From contig NZ_JACBYB010000021.1 of NCBI RefSeq assembly GCF_013415365.1, positions 217,968 to 281,967 on the forward strand: a stretch of DNA of 64,000 nucleotides. The letters are read 5' to 3'. Numbering within the stretch: the stretch's first letter is position 1; each line of letters begins with the position of its first letter. This document shows, one piece after another, positions 29,140-39,879 of the stretch. This stretch comes from Gemella sp. GL1 (lineage in GTDB: Bacteria > Bacillota > Bacilli > Staphylococcales > Gemellaceae). Made by a program: the position numbers and the translations under genes. The notes beneath the pieces are model-generated. The model saw only the letters and a program-made list of their open reading frames with translations. It was not told the DNA's origin and did not search any database.

Positions 29140-29874
29140 CTATTTTCCTACTTGTGCTACAAAAACTAATTGTCTGTCTGTAGACAAGTTCCTCTCCAGT
29201 TTATAATTTTCAAATTTTATCTTTTTTATTTCTTCAAAACTCTCTATATTATTCTTAACTAGATATGTTAAAAACTTCCCTCTTGCTTTTTTAGAAATTG
29301 TAGAATGACTCTTTCTCACTCCAGCTTTCTCTTCCATAAAAATTACTTTAATAAATTTATTTCTAATTTCTTTAGAGAAAACTTCTTCAAACTCATTGGA
29401 TAATAAAGAAATTATAAAGTCTTCTCCTTCTAAAAATAAATCATATTCTGGACGCCACAGTTTTTTTAATGAATTATCTTCAACTTTGATATTTTGTAAA
29501 AAATCTAGTCTATGTTCAGAGATTTCATCAAAAACATTGATAATTCCGTAAAAAGATGAAGTAATAAATACATTTTTAATAAAATATTCTCTTTCAGTCT
29601 TTGTCAAAATCTCTCTTTTTATATTTCTATACATCAATCCATCAAAAAGATTTAAGGCACTATATGACTTAGCTGTTTTATTGGCTATTTCTTGCCATCT
29701 TCTCACTTCTTTTTCAGCTTGATCTTCTTTGATTTTATAGAGTTTTGCCAAGCTTTGACTATCTAATTTCCTCAATTCCTGTAAAATACCCCTACTTATA
29801 TTACCCAGATCCTTACCAGACTTAGCCTTACTTTTTGTGGACATTTCTTTAGCTGTAGGTATCAATATTTTCAT
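29140..29874 (-). CDS. yaaA: Peroxide stress protein YaaA (DUF328/UPF0246)
   Basis: A 244-residue YaaA family member: KILIPTAKEMS at the start, LFDGLMYRNI near the middle, FITSSFYGIINVFDEISEHRLDF, and the C-terminal HSTISKKARGKFLTYLVKNNI. In E. coli YaaA lowers free iron under H2O2 stress and binds DNA. I place the start at 29874 (AGGGTGA six bases upstream); a GTG three codons earlier is in frame but overlaps that site. It sits next to sod (divergent, 170 bases away) and a flavoprotein, which fits an oxidative-stress neighbourhood. Confidence 0.88.
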   Translation of the reverse strand: MKILIPTAKEMSTKSKAKSGKDLGNISRGILQELRKLDSQSLAKLYKIKEDQAEKEVRRWQEIANKTAKSYSALNLFDGLMYRNIKREILTKTEREYFIKNVFITSSFYGIINVFDEISEHRLDFLQNIKVEDNSLKKLWRPEYDLFLEGEDFIISLLSNEFEEVFSKEIRNKFIKVIFMEEKAGVRKSHSTISKKARGKFLTYLVKNNIESFEEIKKIKFENYKLERNLSTDRQLVFVAQVGK

Positions 29875-29984
29875 GAAAATCACCCTAAATTTTGCTATAT
29901 CTTATTACCTATTATTATATAAATTTATTTTTTTTTCAATTAATTTGCTGTTTACAATTAATTTATATCCTAAATTCTTTAAAA

Positions 29985-30013
29985 TTGAAATTACTTACAT
30001 TTTTTCTTATAAT
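29985..30013 (+). promoter_or_regulatory. Promoter of sod
   Basis: TTGAAA (29985-29990) and TATAAT (30008-30013), spacer exactly 17. The ribosome site TAGGAGGG follows 20 bases downstream. Confidence 0.75.
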
Positions 30014-30045
30014 AAGATTATATATTATATTAGGAGGGAATTTAT

Positions 30046-30678
30046 ATGACATTCAAATTACCAGAATTACAATATGCTTATGATGCCTTAGAACCAGTCA
30101 TCGATGCAAAAACTATGGAGATTCATCACTCTAAACATCATGCTGCTTATGTTAACAACTTAAACGCAGCTCTTGCTAAATATCCAGAATTAGACTTTAA
30201 ATGTCCTACTAAATTACTAAAATCAATAGATACTATTCCAGCTGACATTAAACAAGCTGTAATCAACAATGCAGGTGGACACTTAAATCACCTTCTATTT
30301 TGGAAATTATTAACTACTCCAGACACTTCTGTTTACGATGGGGAAATTAAAGAAAAAATTGATGCTGACTTAGGTGGATATGACAAGTTCTTAGAATTAT
30401 TTACTGCAGCTGCGACAAGTCGTTTCGGTTCAGGATGGGCTTGGCTAGTTCTTAACGCCCAAGGGAAACTAGAAGTACTTTCTACTCCTAACCAAGACTC
30501 TCCAGTCTTAGATGGAAAATCGCCATTATTAGGATTAGATGTTTGGGAGCACGCTTACTACTTAAACTATCAAAACCGTCGTCCAGAATACATTAAAGAA
30601 TTCTTCCGTGTTATTAACTGGGAGTATGTGAACGAAAGATTAAAAAAATCAATCGAAATGGATGGCTGCGATAGATAA
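30046..30678 (+). CDS. sodA: Superoxide dismutase, Fe/Mn family
   Basis: A 210-residue enzyme. The metal ligands are visible: His in [13 protein letters not shown] (near 27), His in [13 protein letters not shown] (near 83), and the Asp/His pair in [31 protein letters not shown] is the family motif near the active site. It dismutates superoxide in the cytoplasm. Metal (Fe or Mn) cannot be fixed from the sequence alone. Strong promoter, AGGAGGG site and terminator frame a single-gene unit. Confidence 0.97.
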   Translation: MTFKLPELQYAYDALEPVIDAKTMEIHHSKHHAAYVNNLNAALAKYPELDFKCPTKLLKSIDTIPADIKQAVINNAGGHLNHLLFWKLLTTPDTSVYDGEIKEKIDADLGGYDKFLELFTAAATSRFGSGWAWLVLNAQGKLEVLSTPNQDSPVLDGKSPLLGLDVWEHAYYLNYQNRRPEYIKEFFRVINWEYVNERLKKSIEMDGCDR

Positions 30679-30684
30679 TACAAT

Positions 30685-30719
30685 AAAAAACTTGCTGACT
30701 AAAAGTCAACAAGTTTTTT
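30685..30719. terminator. Bidirectional terminator between sod and the asparaginase gene
   Basis: AAAAAACTTGCTGAC and GTCAACAAGTTTTTT arms around TAAAA, with A- and U-runs on both sides, between two converging genes. Confidence 0.85.
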
Positions 30720-30721
30720 TA

Positions 30722-31693
30722 TTATATTTCAAATTTTTTAGCAAGTTCCTCTTTTTCTACATCTGAGTTAAGTAGTACCAATAATTTTAATCTTGCTTTT
30801 TGTCCAGAAAGTCCTGTAGTGAATATTACACCATCTTGTTTAAATCTCTTTCCTCCACCAGCATAATCATAGACATCACGAGTTACTCCATTAAAAGCTC
30901 TTGAAACAAAAACTACTATCATTCCTTCTTCAATACATCTTTTAATGGATTCTTCTGTAGCAGGTGGTAAGTTACCAGAACCCAAAGCTTCTATTACTAA
31001 TCCATCTGCCCCTAGTTTTTTAATTGCATCAATTAATTCTCCATCCATACCTGCATAGGATTTCAGTAAATGTACTTTTTTGTCCAACCTTTTAGTTTTA
31101 TACGTTTCTTTTCTTAAAAATTTTTGAAAGAAAATAACATCACTCTTAGATACCAAAGCTATTGGTCCAAATGTTGGTGTCTGAAATGTTGCTACATTTG
31201 TAGTATGAGTTTTAGTTACATAAGCAGCTGCATGAACTTCATCATTCATAACTACAAGCACTCCGTAGTTTTTAGCTTCTTCCGAGGCCGCAACTAATAG
31301 TGCCGATCTTAAGTTGGCTAGTCCATCAGATCCTATTTCATTAGAAGAACGCATTGCACCAGTAATTACTACAGGTATTTTTATATCTAAAGTTAAATCT
31401 AGAAAATAAGCCGTCTCTTCTAATGTATCTGTTCCGTGAGTCACGACTACTCCATCGTATCTTTCTATTTCAGCTTTTTCTATTCTTTGCCTTAATCCAT
31501 CCATCTCTTTTATTGTAATGTGAGGTGATGGTAGATGATATAATTCTTCTACTATTACATCAGCAATATAAGAAAAAATTGAATCACTTTGATTTATAGG
31601 ATTTTCACTTGATGGAGATACTTTTCCTGTCCCTCTATCTTCACTCATCGAGATAGTTCCACCTGTATTAATTAATAAAATTTTCTTTTTCAT
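30722..31693 (-). CDS. ansA: L-asparaginase, type I
   Basis: A 323-residue asparaginase: INTGGTISM near the start gives the first catalytic Thr and VTHGTDTLEETAYFLD the second Thr-Asp pair; ITGAMRSSNEIGSDGLANL completes the signature. No signal peptide, so it is the cytoplasmic type. The start at 31693 is chosen because AAAGGAG lies 11 bases upstream; an ATG 14 codons earlier would put that ribosome site inside the gene. Confidence 0.92.
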   Translation of the reverse strand: MKKKILLINTGGTISMSEDRGTGKVSPSSENPINQSDSIFSYIADVIVEELYHLPSPHITIKEMDGLRQRIEKAEIERYDGVVVTHGTDTLEETAYFLDLTLDIKIPVVITGAMRSSNEIGSDGLANLRSALLVAASEEAKNYGVLVVMNDEVHAAAYVTKTHTTNVATFQTPTFGPIALVSKSDVIFFQKFLRKETYKTKRLDKKVHLLKSYAGMDGELIDAIKKLGADGLVIEALGSGNLPPATEESIKRCIEEGMIVVFVSRAFNGVTRDVYDYAGGGKRFKQDGVIFTTGLSGQKARLKLLVLLNSDVEKEELAKKFEI

Positions 31694-31794
31694 TTTATCT
31701 ACCACTCCTTTATGAATTCCTATAAATTTTAGCATATAAAAAATATATGAGCAAGATTTTTTGTTAATTAATAAAAAATTAATCTTCTAATATA

Positions 31795-31824
31795 AAAACC
31801 AACCTATTTCTAGGTTGATTTTTT
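31795..31824 (-). terminator. Terminator of the hisS-aspS operon
   Basis: AAcCAACCTA and TAGGTTGaTT arms around TTTC with A/U-runs, ten bases past the aspS stop. Confidence 0.75.
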
Positions 31825-31833
31825 CAAAATATT

Positions 31834-33606
31834 TTATTTTTTTAGTGTAGAGATATTTAACTCTAATAATTGTTCCAAGTCTACTGGAGATGGTGCTTCT
31901 GTTAATAGACAAGATGCGTTTGCTGTTTTTGGAAAGGCAATTGTATCTCTTAGATTATCACGACCTGCAAGTAGCATTACAAATCTATCTAATCCTAATG
32001 CTGCTCCTCCATGTGGTGGCACTCCGTACTCAAATGCATCCAATAAGAAACCAAATTGTTCTTGTGCCGATTCTTCTGTAAATCCTAATGCTTTAAGCAT
32101 AGACTGTTGAACTTCCTTGTCGTAAATACGCATTGATCCACCACCTAATTCATATCCATTTAATACAATATCATAAGCTTGTGCATATGCTTTTTCCGGT
32201 GCTGTTTCTAATAATGGAATATCTTCAACTTTAGGCATTGTAAATGGATGATGTGCTGCTGAATATTTTCCGCTTTCTTCATCAAATTCTAATAAAGGCC
32301 AGTTAACAACCCATAAATAGTTAAATTTATTAGGATCTATTAAGTCTAAGTCACGAGCAAGCTTTTGTCGTAAAGCTCCTAATGAGGCATAGCAGACTTT
32401 CTTAGAATCTGCCGCAAATAAGATTACATCTCCTACTTCCGCTTCTACTCTCTCTACTAGTTCTGCCGCTACTGCTTCTGTAAAGAACTTAGAAATTGGT
32501 CCATTAAGTCCTTCTTCGGTAACTTTTAACCAAGCAAGTCCCTTAGCTCCGTAGTTTGCAACATACTCTCCAAGTGCCTCCATATCTTTACGAGAGTACT
32601 TATCCGCAATTCCCTTAGCAACAATAGCCTTAACAGCTCCTCCTTGCTCTATTGCATTTGAAAATACTTTGAAATCTACATTGGCAACTAATTCAGAAAC
32701 ATCCTTCAATTCCATACCAAATCGAGTATCTGGTTTATCCGAACCAAATCTTTCCATAGCTATATCATAGTCTATTCTTTCAAATGGAGTCTTAACTTCG
32801 ATTCCCTTAACTTCTTTCATTACATGAGCAATTAATCCTTCAACCATCTCGATAATTTCATCTTGCGACATGAAGGACATTTCCATATCAATTTGAGTAA
32901 AGTCTGGTTGACGATCCGCACGTAAATCCTCATCACGGAAACAACGAGCAATTTGGTAATATCTATCAAATCCTGCAACCATTAGTAATTGTTTAAATAA
33001 TTGTGGTGATTGTGGAAGCGCATAAAACTCTCCAGCATGTACACGACTAGGCACTAGATAATCACGTGCCCCTTCAGGTGTTGATTTTGTTAATATTGGT
33101 GTTTCTACATCTGTAAATAAATGCTTATCTAAATAATCACGTGTTGCTTTTGTAATTTTTGAACGTAAGTGAATTACATCTGCAAGTTCAGAACGACGTA
33201 AATCTAAATAACGATATTTCATTCTTAACTCTTCACTTGACAATGTTGAATCATCCAATACAAATGGTAAAGTTTTTGATTCTGCTAAAATTTCAATTTT
33301 CTCAACAATTAGTTCCACTTTACCAGAACGAATTTTATCATTTTGAGTTCTTTCACTACGAGCGACAACTTCTCCTTCTACCGATACTACATATTCATTT
33401 CTAATCATATCTGCAATCTTGTGAGCTTCTGGATTTTTTTCCCCAGATATAACACATTGCACAACTCCCATTCTGTCTCTAACATCAATAAAAACTAGAT
33501 TTCCTAAGTCACGACGTTTTCCTACCCATCCTTTAACTGTTACTTTTTGTCCTACATATCTTTCATCAATAAGACCTGCATAATCACTTCTTCCGTATGC
33601 TGACAT
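31834..33606 (-). CDS. aspS: Aspartate--tRNA ligase
   Basis: A 590-residue class II synthetase of the bacterial type. It has an N-terminal OB anticodon domain ([24 protein letters not shown]), the catalytic core with motif 2 ([23 protein letters not shown]), an inserted GAD domain, and motif 3 near the end ([16 protein letters not shown]). It charges tRNA-Asp. It begins 4 bases after hisS, so both depend on the T-box leader. Confidence 0.97.
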   Translation of the reverse strand: MSAYGRSDYAGLIDERYVGQKVTVKGWVGKRRDLGNLVFIDVRDRMGVVQCVISGEKNPEAHKIADMIRNEYVVSVEGEVVARSERTQNDKIRSGKVELIVEKIEILAESKTLPFVLDDSTLSSEELRMKYRYLDLRRSELADVIHLRSKITKATRDYLDKHLFTDVETPILTKSTPEGARDYLVPSRVHAGEFYALPQSPQLFKQLLMVAGFDRYYQIARCFRDEDLRADRQPDFTQIDMEMSFMSQDEIIEMVEGLIAHVMKEVKGIEVKTPFERIDYDIAMERFGSDKPDTRFGMELKDVSELVANVDFKVFSNAIEQGGAVKAIVAKGIADKYSRKDMEALGEYVANYGAKGLAWLKVTEEGLNGPISKFFTEAVAAELVERVEAEVGDVILFAADSKKVCYASLGALRQKLARDLDLIDPNKFNYLWVVNWPLLEFDEESGKYSAAHHPFTMPKVEDIPLLETAPEKAYAQAYDIVLNGYELGGGSMRIYDKEVQQSMLKALGFTEESAQEQFGFLLDAFEYGVPPHGGAALGLDRFVMLLAGRDNLRDTIAFPKTANASCLLTEAPSPVDLEQLLELNISTLKK

Positions 33607-33610
33607 AATT

Positions 33611-34894
33611 TTATTCTCCTCTTAATTGTTTTTCTAAATATAACTCTAAATCTGCTAAAGATACTTCTTCTTGGCTAAAGTTAGCCATATCTTTTACTAA
33701 TAACTTGTCTTCTTCAATCTCTTTATCTCCAATAATAATTGTATACCTAGCCTTATATCTATCTGCCAATTTCATTTGAGACTTCATCTTCTTATCAAAA
33801 TAATCACTTTGAACTTTAAAGCCTGCTAGACGTAAGTCATTAGTTAACTTGACAGCATAATCTGTTGCTTTCCCCATAAAAACTATAAACAAATCTATTC
33901 CATCATCTAAAGGTAAAGTAATATTCTCACTCTCTAAGGCCAATAATAGACGCTCAATACTTAAGGCGAAACCAATACCTTTTTCTCCTTCAGGTCCCCC
34001 AAGCATTTCCACAAGACCATTGTAACGACCACCACCACAAAGTGTTTTAAGTTCTACTTCTGGATTATCTATCATAATTTCAAAAGCTGTGTGAGTATAG
34101 TAATCAAGTCCCCTAACAAGATTAGGATCTACTTCATACTTAACTTCTAGGCTATCTAGATACTTTGTAACTTCATCAAAATAAGCACGCGACTTTTCTC
34201 CAAGGTAATCTAATAACTTAGGAGCTGTAGTAATTTCTTCACGTCCTGCATCAATCTTACAGTCTAGAATACGCATTGGATTTTTTTGAATCCTTATCTT
34301 ACAATCTGAACAAAATTCTTCAATATTTGTTTCAAAGTGCTTAACCATAGCATCATTATATGCTTGTCTTTCACTCGGATTACCCAATGAATTAATTGCT
34401 ACTTTTATATTTTCAATACCAAATGAGCGATAAATATTGTAGGCTAGTGAAATTACCTCAGCATCAATCATAGGTGATTCCTCTCCAACTACCTCCACTC
34501 CATACTGTACAAATTGACGATAACGACCTTTTTGTTTACGTTCATAACGAAACATAGGTCCAATATAAAATAACTTTTGTGGTTTAATTGTTTCTGCGAA
34601 AAGTTTATTCTCAATATAAGAACGAACTGTTCCTGCTGTTCCCTCTGGCCTTAAAGTTAGAGATCTATCACTCTTATCTAAGAATGTATACATTTCCTTA
34701 GAAACTATATCCGTAGTTTCTCCAACACCTCTTGCAAATAATTCCGTTGATTCAAACATAGGTGTTCTAATTTCTTCATAACAGAAATTATTTGATAATT
34801 CTCTTAATTTGTTTTCTATATATTGCCATTTTCTTGATTCAACAGGTAAAATATCCTGTGTTCCTCTTGGCACACTTATTATATTATTCATCAT
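33611..34894 (-). CDS. hisS: Histidine--tRNA ligase
   Basis: A 427-residue class II synthetase. [10 protein letters not shown] opens the fold, motif 2 is [20 protein letters not shown], the histidine-specific [15 protein letters not shown] follows, and [11 protein letters not shown] is motif 3. The C-terminal anticodon-binding domain ends the protein. It is the first gene of hisS-aspS and is preceded by a T-box leader whose specifier reads as a His codon. Confidence 0.97.
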   Translation of the reverse strand: MMNNIISVPRGTQDILPVESRKWQYIENKLRELSNNFCYEEIRTPMFESTELFARGVGETTDIVSKEMYTFLDKSDRSLTLRPEGTAGTVRSYIENKLFAETIKPQKLFYIGPMFRYERKQKGRYRQFVQYGVEVVGEESPMIDAEVISLAYNIYRSFGIENIKVAINSLGNPSERQAYNDAMVKHFETNIEEFCSDCKIRIQKNPMRILDCKIDAGREEITTAPKLLDYLGEKSRAYFDEVTKYLDSLEVKYEVDPNLVRGLDYYTHTAFEIMIDNPEVELKTLCGGGRYNGLVEMLGGPEGEKGIGFALSIERLLLALESENITLPLDDGIDLFIVFMGKATDYAVKLTNDLRLAGFKVQSDYFDKKMKSQMKLADRYKARYTIIIGDKEIEEDKLLVKDMANFSQEEVSLADLELYLEKQLRGE

Positions 34895-35044
34895 TAATCC
34901 TCTTTATTTACTATACATTTACAAATTTAATCTCAAAACATCCACTAAACTGGAAATTTTATACTATTTTCTTCTTAAAAGCATTCTTTAAACAATTTTA
35001 ATTTAAATAAATAATTATATGTGAAAAATTGTCCAAAGAATATT

Positions 35045-35275
35045 AAAAGTCCCGTACAAGTATCTCTACTTATACGGGACGTGATTATATACGTGGTGCC
35101 ACCCTTATTCATACTGCTATTACAATCTTATTATAAACAGTACCTCATAATTAGGTATTCAATTTTACAATAAAGTGTTCAGTATATCAATATTACTATT
35201 AGGTCTTTCAGCCGCTGAACCTAACTCTCTGAAAATAATGTTTTCTAATATACAAGCTTTATCATTACTAATAAA
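35045..35275 (-). promoter_or_regulatory. T-box leader controlling hisS-aspS
   Basis: On the minus strand the T-box core AAGGGTGGCACCACG is at 35092-35106. A GTCCCGTA-type terminator hairpin with U-run (35049-35081) follows it. Upstream a Stem I folds: its base pairs AUAAAG with CUUUAU, and GUAUAU with AUAUAC leaves an internal loop UGAACAC. The last three bases there, CAC (35175-35177), are a histidine codon and the probable specifier. Uncharged tRNA-His would then favour antitermination. Specifier assignment is my reading of the fold. Confidence 0.88.
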
Positions 35276-35305
35276 TATTATAATAAATTTATATATTTGT
35301 CAATA

Positions 35306-35342
35306 AGAAAGAGATTAGCAAATTTTACTAATCTCTTTTTTA
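35306..35342 (-). terminator. Terminator of the repeat-protein gene
   Basis: AAAGAGATTAG and CTAATCTCTTT arms with an A/U-rich flank, five bases past the stop. Confidence 0.85.
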
Positions 35343-35346
35343 AAAA

Positions 35347-37449
35347 TTATTTTTTAGATGTGAATAATGAACCTAAGGCCCCAAACAATCCTTTTTTCTT
35401 TTCTTCAACTTTCTCAGTCACATCAGATTCTACAGTTTCCAAGTCTGTTTTTAACTTATCAGTTAATGATTCCTCTTCTTGTAAACCTGCTCTACTTAAA
35501 ATTTCTTCTTTGGCTACTACTAGCTTATCTTCTACTTGAGATTTTAGTTTCTCAGCCGGCCCTGTAACTAATCCAGTTGATTCTCCTAATTCTGCTTTCA
35601 AGTCATCAGCAGATAAATTAGCAAGATCTTCTTTTAGAGAAGCCGCCTCCTCTAATTTAGCTTGAGCTGATTCATCTCCTGAAACTAGCGATTTAATTTT
35701 TCCAAAAATTGAGTCACTTGTTTCTTCTTCAGCAGGAGTATACATTTCTACTTCTAGATCTTCATACTCTTCTAGATTAGCTTCACTTAAATCAAATGAA
35801 TGAAGAACATCTGAATCTTCTTGTTCCGCTCTAATTTGAGCCTCTAATTCAGCAATTTCTCTATCTAACCTAGCTAATTCATCTTCCTCTTCTAAAGAAA
35901 ATTCTCCTATATCCAAGTCAATTTCTTCATTTACAAATTCAGACTTAACTCCTTCTACAAATGAATTTGATTCTTCTTTTACTTCCGAAAACATATCTTC
36001 TTCTTTTTCTTTAAGTTCTTCTGCTTTATCTGCTGCCAGCTCTGTCTTTTCTTCTGCAAAACCTTTGGCATCTTCTACTTTTTCTTCTGTACTTTCCTTA
36101 ACTTCCGTAAATTTGTCTTCTGTTTTTTCTACAAGTTCTTCTACTTTTCCTGTCGCTGCTTCTGCCTTTTCTTCCACAAATTCTTTTGCATCTGCTAGCT
36201 TGTCTTCTGCACTTTCCTTAACTTCAGCAAACTTATCTTCTGTTTTTTCTGTGATCTCTTCAGTTTTATCCGCTGCCAACTCTGTCTTTTCTTCCGCAAA
36301 ACCTTTGACATCTTCTACTTTTTCTTCTGCACTTTCTTTTACTTCAGTAAACTTATCTTCTGTTTTTTCTACAAGTTCTTCTGCTTTTCCTGTCGCTGCT
36401 TCTGCCTTTTCTTGTACGAAATCTTTTGCATCTTCTACTTTTTCTTCTGTACTTTCCTTAACTTCAGTAAACTTATCTTCTGTTTTTTCTGCAAGTTCTT
36501 CTACTTTTCCTGTCGCTGCTTCTGCCTTTTCTTGTACGAAATCTTTTGCATCTTCTACTTTTTCTTCTGTACTTTCCTTAACTTCAGCAAACTTATCTTC
36601 TGCTTTTTCTGCAAGTTCTTCTGCTTTTCCTGTCGCTGCTTCTGCCTTTTCTTGTACGAAATCTTTTGCATCTTCTACTTTTTCTTCTGTACTTTCCTTA
36701 ACTTCAGCAAACTTATCTTCTGTTTTTTCTGCAAGCTCTTCTACTTTTCCTGTCTCTGCTTCTGCCTTCTCTTGTACAAAATCTTTTGCATCTGCTAGTT
36801 TTTCTTCTGCTTTTTCTGCAAGTTCTTCTGCTTTAGCTGAATCTTCTCCTGCTTTACCTGCTAATGCAGTTCCAGCTGCCGCTACTCCGCCTACTGCTGC
36901 AGCTCCCGCTAGCAAAGCTGCTTTAGACAAACCTGATTTTTCTTCAGATAATTCTTTTAATTCTTCTGCTTTTTCTGCTGCCAGCTCTGCCTTTTCTTCC
37001 GCAAAACCTTTGGCATCTTCTAGATTTTCTTCTGCACTTTCTTTTACTTTAGTAAACTTATCTTCAGTTTTTTCTTTCAGCTCTTCTACTTTTTCTGTTG
37101 CTGCTTCTGTCTTTTCTTCCGCAAAATCTTTTGCATCTTCCACTTTTTCTTCTGCTTTTTCTTTTAAATTTAATTCTTCATCTTTAGGTTCAAAAGCAGA
37201 TAATAAAGAATCTAGTTTTTCATCCTTAACTTCCACTTTAATTCCTTTTTCTTCAACTAAATCTAAAGATTCTTCTAAATCATCTGAATTAAAAACTTCT
37301 GTTTCAGTTTTATTTACCTTATCTAAAAGTTTTTTTGCATTCTCTAAAACTAATTCTTTATGCTTTTGTGCTTCTTTTGGATTTTTGTAGTAATATGCAC
37401 CTAATGCTGATACAGCCCCTAATAAAAATCCTTTAGTTAATTTTCCCAT
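35347..37449 (-). CDS. YtxH-like protein with about eight 40-residue K/E/A-rich repeats
   Basis: A 700-residue protein. It opens like YtxH/general stress proteins: a short hydrophobic stretch (GFLLGAVSALGAYYY, about 6-20), then KNPKEAQKHKE. From about residue 95 to 500 it consists of degenerate 40-residue units (EKVEDAKDFVQEKAEAATGK, then AEELAEKTEDKFAEVKES), encoded by 120-bp repeats. Between the first and second units is an Ala/Gly hydrophobic segment (LLAGAAAVGGVAAAGTALAG, about 180-199), perhaps a second membrane contact. The C-terminal 180 residues are acidic and unique. The repeats should form long amphipathic helices, like LEA or apolipoprotein-type sequences. A surface or envelope stress role is inference. 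Confidence 0.75.
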   Translation of the reverse strand: MGKLTKGFLLGAVSALGAYYYKNPKEAQKHKELVLENAKKLLDKVNKTETEVFNSDDLEESLDLVEEKGIKVEVKDEKLDSLLSAFEPKDEELNLKEKAEEKVEDAKDFAEEKTEAATEKVEELKEKTEDKFTKVKESAEENLEDAKGFAEEKAELAAEKAEELKELSEEKSGLSKAALLAGAAAVGGVAAAGTALAGKAGEDSAKAEELAEKAEEKLADAKDFVQEKAEAETGKVEELAEKTEDKFAEVKESTEEKVEDAKDFVQEKAEAATGKAEELAEKAEDKFAEVKESTEEKVEDAKDFVQEKAEAATGKVEELAEKTEDKFTEVKESTEEKVEDAKDFVQEKAEAATGKAEELVEKTEDKFTEVKESAEEKVEDVKGFAEEKTELAADKTEEITEKTEDKFAEVKESAEDKLADAKEFVEEKAEAATGKVEELVEKTEDKFTEVKESTEEKVEDAKGFAEEKTELAADKAEELKEKEEDMFSEVKEESNSFVEGVKSEFVNEEIDLDIGEFSLEEEDELARLDREIAELEAQIRAEQEDSDVLHSFDLSEANLEEYEDLEVEMYTPAEEETSDSIFGKIKSLVSGDESAQAKLEEAASLKEDLANLSADDLKAELGESTGLVTGPAEKLKSQVEDKLVVAKEEILSRAGLQEEESLTDKLKTDLETVESDVTEKVEEKKKGLFGALGSLFTSKK
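36061..36780. repeat. Six near-identical 120-bp coding repeats
   Basis: The unit recurs every 120 bases through 36061-36780, most nearly identical in 36361-36720. It encodes the 40-residue units of the YtxH-like protein. High identity in the centre and divergence at the edges suggests copy-number change by recombination. Confidence 0.85.
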
Positions 37450-37687
37450 TTTATATCCTCCTAAAATTCAATTTTAAATATATTTTAACAAATTTTCTAA
37501 AAATTGTAAAGTGTTACAAATATAAAAATAGTCCTTAAATTCCACTAGCTACGGTCTACTTATATAGTATTTAAAATATTATCTATACCAATATTATTAA
37601 AAATTAGAAATTCAACATCTGGGTCTTCTAGTCATGGATATTACTTGATTCTTTGTCACTCCATTAAAAAATTATACTAAACAAAAA

Positions 37688-37712
37688 AATAGATGATTTC
37701 AATCATCTATTT
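37688..37712 (-). terminator. Terminator at the end of plsY
   Basis: AATAGATGAT and ATCATCTATT arms around TTCA, with an A-run (minus-strand U-run); it overlaps the last codons of plsY. Confidence 0.7.
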
Positions 37713-38326
37713 TCTCTAGAAACTTTTTCCACTCTCCTTACAATCCTTCTCTTTTTCACAGCAAAATACCTATTAAATGATTTGGTAATAGACTCATAAG
37801 CTACAAAAATAAGTAAAACAATTGTCAGCATAAAAAAGAAAGTTCCCAATACATCTTTAAAATCTAAATAATAAATTACAATTAAAACAGGTAAACTCAT
37901 GTAAAAACCTATAGTTAAAGATCTAGTTACAAAAGAAATCATAAGTAAACCTAATAAAAATACAAAAAATACATTAGGAGATAGAGCTAAAATCGCACCT
38001 ATAAAAGTAGCAACTCCTTTTCCACCATCAAAAAATATCGGTCTAATATGTCCTAATATAACTAGCAATATAGATAATCCCATAACCCAGTTATTTACTC
38101 CAGCAAATTTTAAAAATATTACTACTAAAAATCCTTTAAATAAATCCACAGTAGCAACTAAAACAAATGCTTTTTGACCCAAAAGTTTTCCAGCATTTCT
38201 GGCTCCCACATTCCCAGAACCACGTTTAGAAATATCAACTCCATAAATCAATTGAAGTATCTTTCCACCCATGATATTCCCCATTAAATAAGCAAATACC
38301 ACATATAAAATATTTAATATCATCAA
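37703..38326 (-). CDS. plsY: Acyl-phosphate--glycerol-3-phosphate acyltransferase
   Basis: A 207-residue membrane protein with about five spans. The PlsY signatures are present: SGNVGARNAG (family usually SGNIGATN), GHIRPIFFDGGKGVATFIGA, and a later membrane loop. It transfers acyl from acyl-phosphate to glycerol-3-phosphate, the first step in phospholipid synthesis, in the cytoplasmic membrane. The A-R replacing A-T in the first motif is a mild deviation. The basic tail KKRRIVRRVEKVSRENR is longer than usual. Monocistronic. Confidence 0.92.
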   Translation of the reverse strand: MMILNILYVVFAYLMGNIMGGKILQLIYGVDISKRGSGNVGARNAGKLLGQKAFVLVATVDLFKGFLVVIFLKFAGVNNWVMGLSILLVILGHIRPIFFDGGKGVATFIGAILALSPNVFFVFLLGLLMISFVTRSLTIGFYMSLPVLIVIYYLDFKDVLGTFFFMLTIVLLIFVAYESITKSFNRYFAVKKRRIVRRVEKVSRENR

Positions 38327-38465
38327 TAACCCTCCCTATCTCAACCTTATTTTATAAAGTATCAATAGATATATACTCTAATTTATAACACACTACATTA
38401 CTATCAAAAATATACTGAATTCTTTACCTATAATATCATTAAATTATTATTTTTTCAATTTTTAG

Positions 38466-38497
38466 AAAGAAGTCACTAGTTAAACTAGTGACTTCAC
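38466..38497 (-). terminator. Terminator after glyA
   Basis: GAAGTCACTAGTT and AACTAGTGACTTC form a 13-base stem immediately past the glyA stop. Confidence 0.85.
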
Positions 38498-38498
38498 T

Positions 38499-39716
38499 TT
38501 ATAATAATTCATTTTTCTTTTTAGTAAGTTCTAAAACTTTTGTGCGAACAGATTCTAAACTTGCTTCACCATTTCGTAATAATTCACAAATCAATTCTGT
38601 AATATAAGCAAAATCTTCTTCATTATACCCTTTAGTAGTCATAGCCGCTGCCCCTAATCTTAAACCACTTGTTTTCATTGGTGGTAATGTATCAAATGGA
38701 ATTCCATTCTTATTACATGTAATTCCAGCTTCACTTAAAAGTGTACTCGCTTCATGACCAGTCTTACCGTATGTTGAATATGTATCAATTAAACATAAGT
38801 GATTATCACTTCCATCACTTACCACTGGTACATTATTTTTCTTAAAGCTTTTAACCATTGCCTGTATGTTTTTTAGAACTTGTCCAATATAAGTTTTAAA
38901 TTCTGGTTTTAGAGCTTCCCCAAAACAAATTGCCTTAGCTGCAATTACATGCTCTAAAGGCCCACCTTGTGCACCTGGGAAGATCACTTTATTAATCTTA
39001 GTAGCAATTTCTTCATCATTAGATAAAATAATTCCTCCTCGTGGACCTCTTAAAGTCTTGTGCGTTGTTGATGTAACAACATGAGCATATTCCATTGGAC
39101 TTTGGTGATAACCAGTCGCAATAAGTCCTGCAATATGAGCCATATCTACTAGCAGATAAGCCCCTACTTCATCAGCTATTTCTCTAAATTTTTTGAAATC
39201 AATCTTTCTAGCATAGGCAGAAGCACCAGCAATAATCATTTTCGGTTTATGTTCTTTTGCTATTGCTAATACATTGTCATAGTTAATTGTATGAGTATCT
39301 TTATCTACACCATAAGATACCGCATTATAAATTTTCCCTGAAAAATTTACTTTAGAACCATGGGTTAAGTGTCCTCCAGCATCCATAGACATACCTAAAA
39401 CTGTATCACCAGGATTTAACAGCGCCATATAAACAGCTATATTGGCACTTGAACCAGAATGAGCTTGAACATTAGCAAATTTTGCATTGAATAATTTTTT
39501 CAATCTTTCAATAGCTATAGACTCGATTTCATCAACTACTTCACATCCATCGTAATATCTCTTACCTGGATATCCTTCTGCATACTTATTTGTAAGTATT
39601 GATCCTGTTGCATTCAAAATATCTTCTGACACAAAATTTTCTGATGCAATCAACTCTATATTTGTCTCTTGTCTTATTTTTTCTTTTTCGATTAAATCAA
39701 AAATCTCTTTATCCAT
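38499..39716 (-). CDS. glyA: Serine hydroxymethyltransferase
   Basis: A 405-residue PLP enzyme. [11 protein letters not shown] at the N-terminus, [14 protein letters not shown], and the PLP lysine in [19 protein letters not shown] are diagnostic. It interconverts serine and glycine and feeds one-carbon units to tetrahydrofolate. It has its own terminator; no purine riboswitch or other leader is evident in the 130 bases upstream. Confidence 0.97.
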   Translation of the reverse strand: MDKEIFDLIEKEKIRQETNIELIASENFVSEDILNATGSILTNKYAEGYPGKRYYDGCEVVDEIESIAIERLKKLFNAKFANVQAHSGSSANIAVYMALLNPGDTVLGMSMDAGGHLTHGSKVNFSGKIYNAVSYGVDKDTHTINYDNVLAIAKEHKPKMIIAGASAYARKIDFKKFREIADEVGAYLLVDMAHIAGLIATGYHQSPMEYAHVVTSTTHKTLRGPRGGIILSNDEEIATKINKVIFPGAQGGPLEHVIAAKAICFGEALKPEFKTYIGQVLKNIQAMVKSFKKNNVPVVSDGSDNHLCLIDTYSTYGKTGHEASTLLSEAGITCNKNGIPFDTLPPMKTSGLRLGAAAMTTKGYNEEDFAYITELICELLRNGEASLESVRTKVLELTKKKNELL

Positions 39717-39845
39717 TTTTCCTTACCTCTATTTTAATTTCGGATAAATTATATCATATTTACTATGTTTTTTCAAAACATACCCTTACATTACATATTA
39801 TTTTAAATATTTTAAAATACTAATTTGTATTTTTCGTACATTCAC

Positions 39846-39877
39846 AAAAAAACACCCAGCTAAAACCGGGTGTTTTT
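39846..39877 (-). terminator. Terminator of the leuS-khpA unit
   Basis: AAAAACACCCaG and CcGGGTGTTTTT arms around CTAAAA, just past khpA. Confidence 0.85.
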
Positions 39878-39879
39878 CC

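Noticed and set aside
36361..36720. Regularly spaced repeats that might suggest a CRISPR array
   Set aside because: The 120-bp units are contiguous coding repeats without spacers.
36065..37390. Long plus-strand open frame (441 codons) rich in Ser/Phe/Ala
   Set aside because: It is the complement of the K/E/A-rich repeat gene; the open frame follows from its codon bias, there is no ribosome site, and the minus-strand gene explains the DNA.
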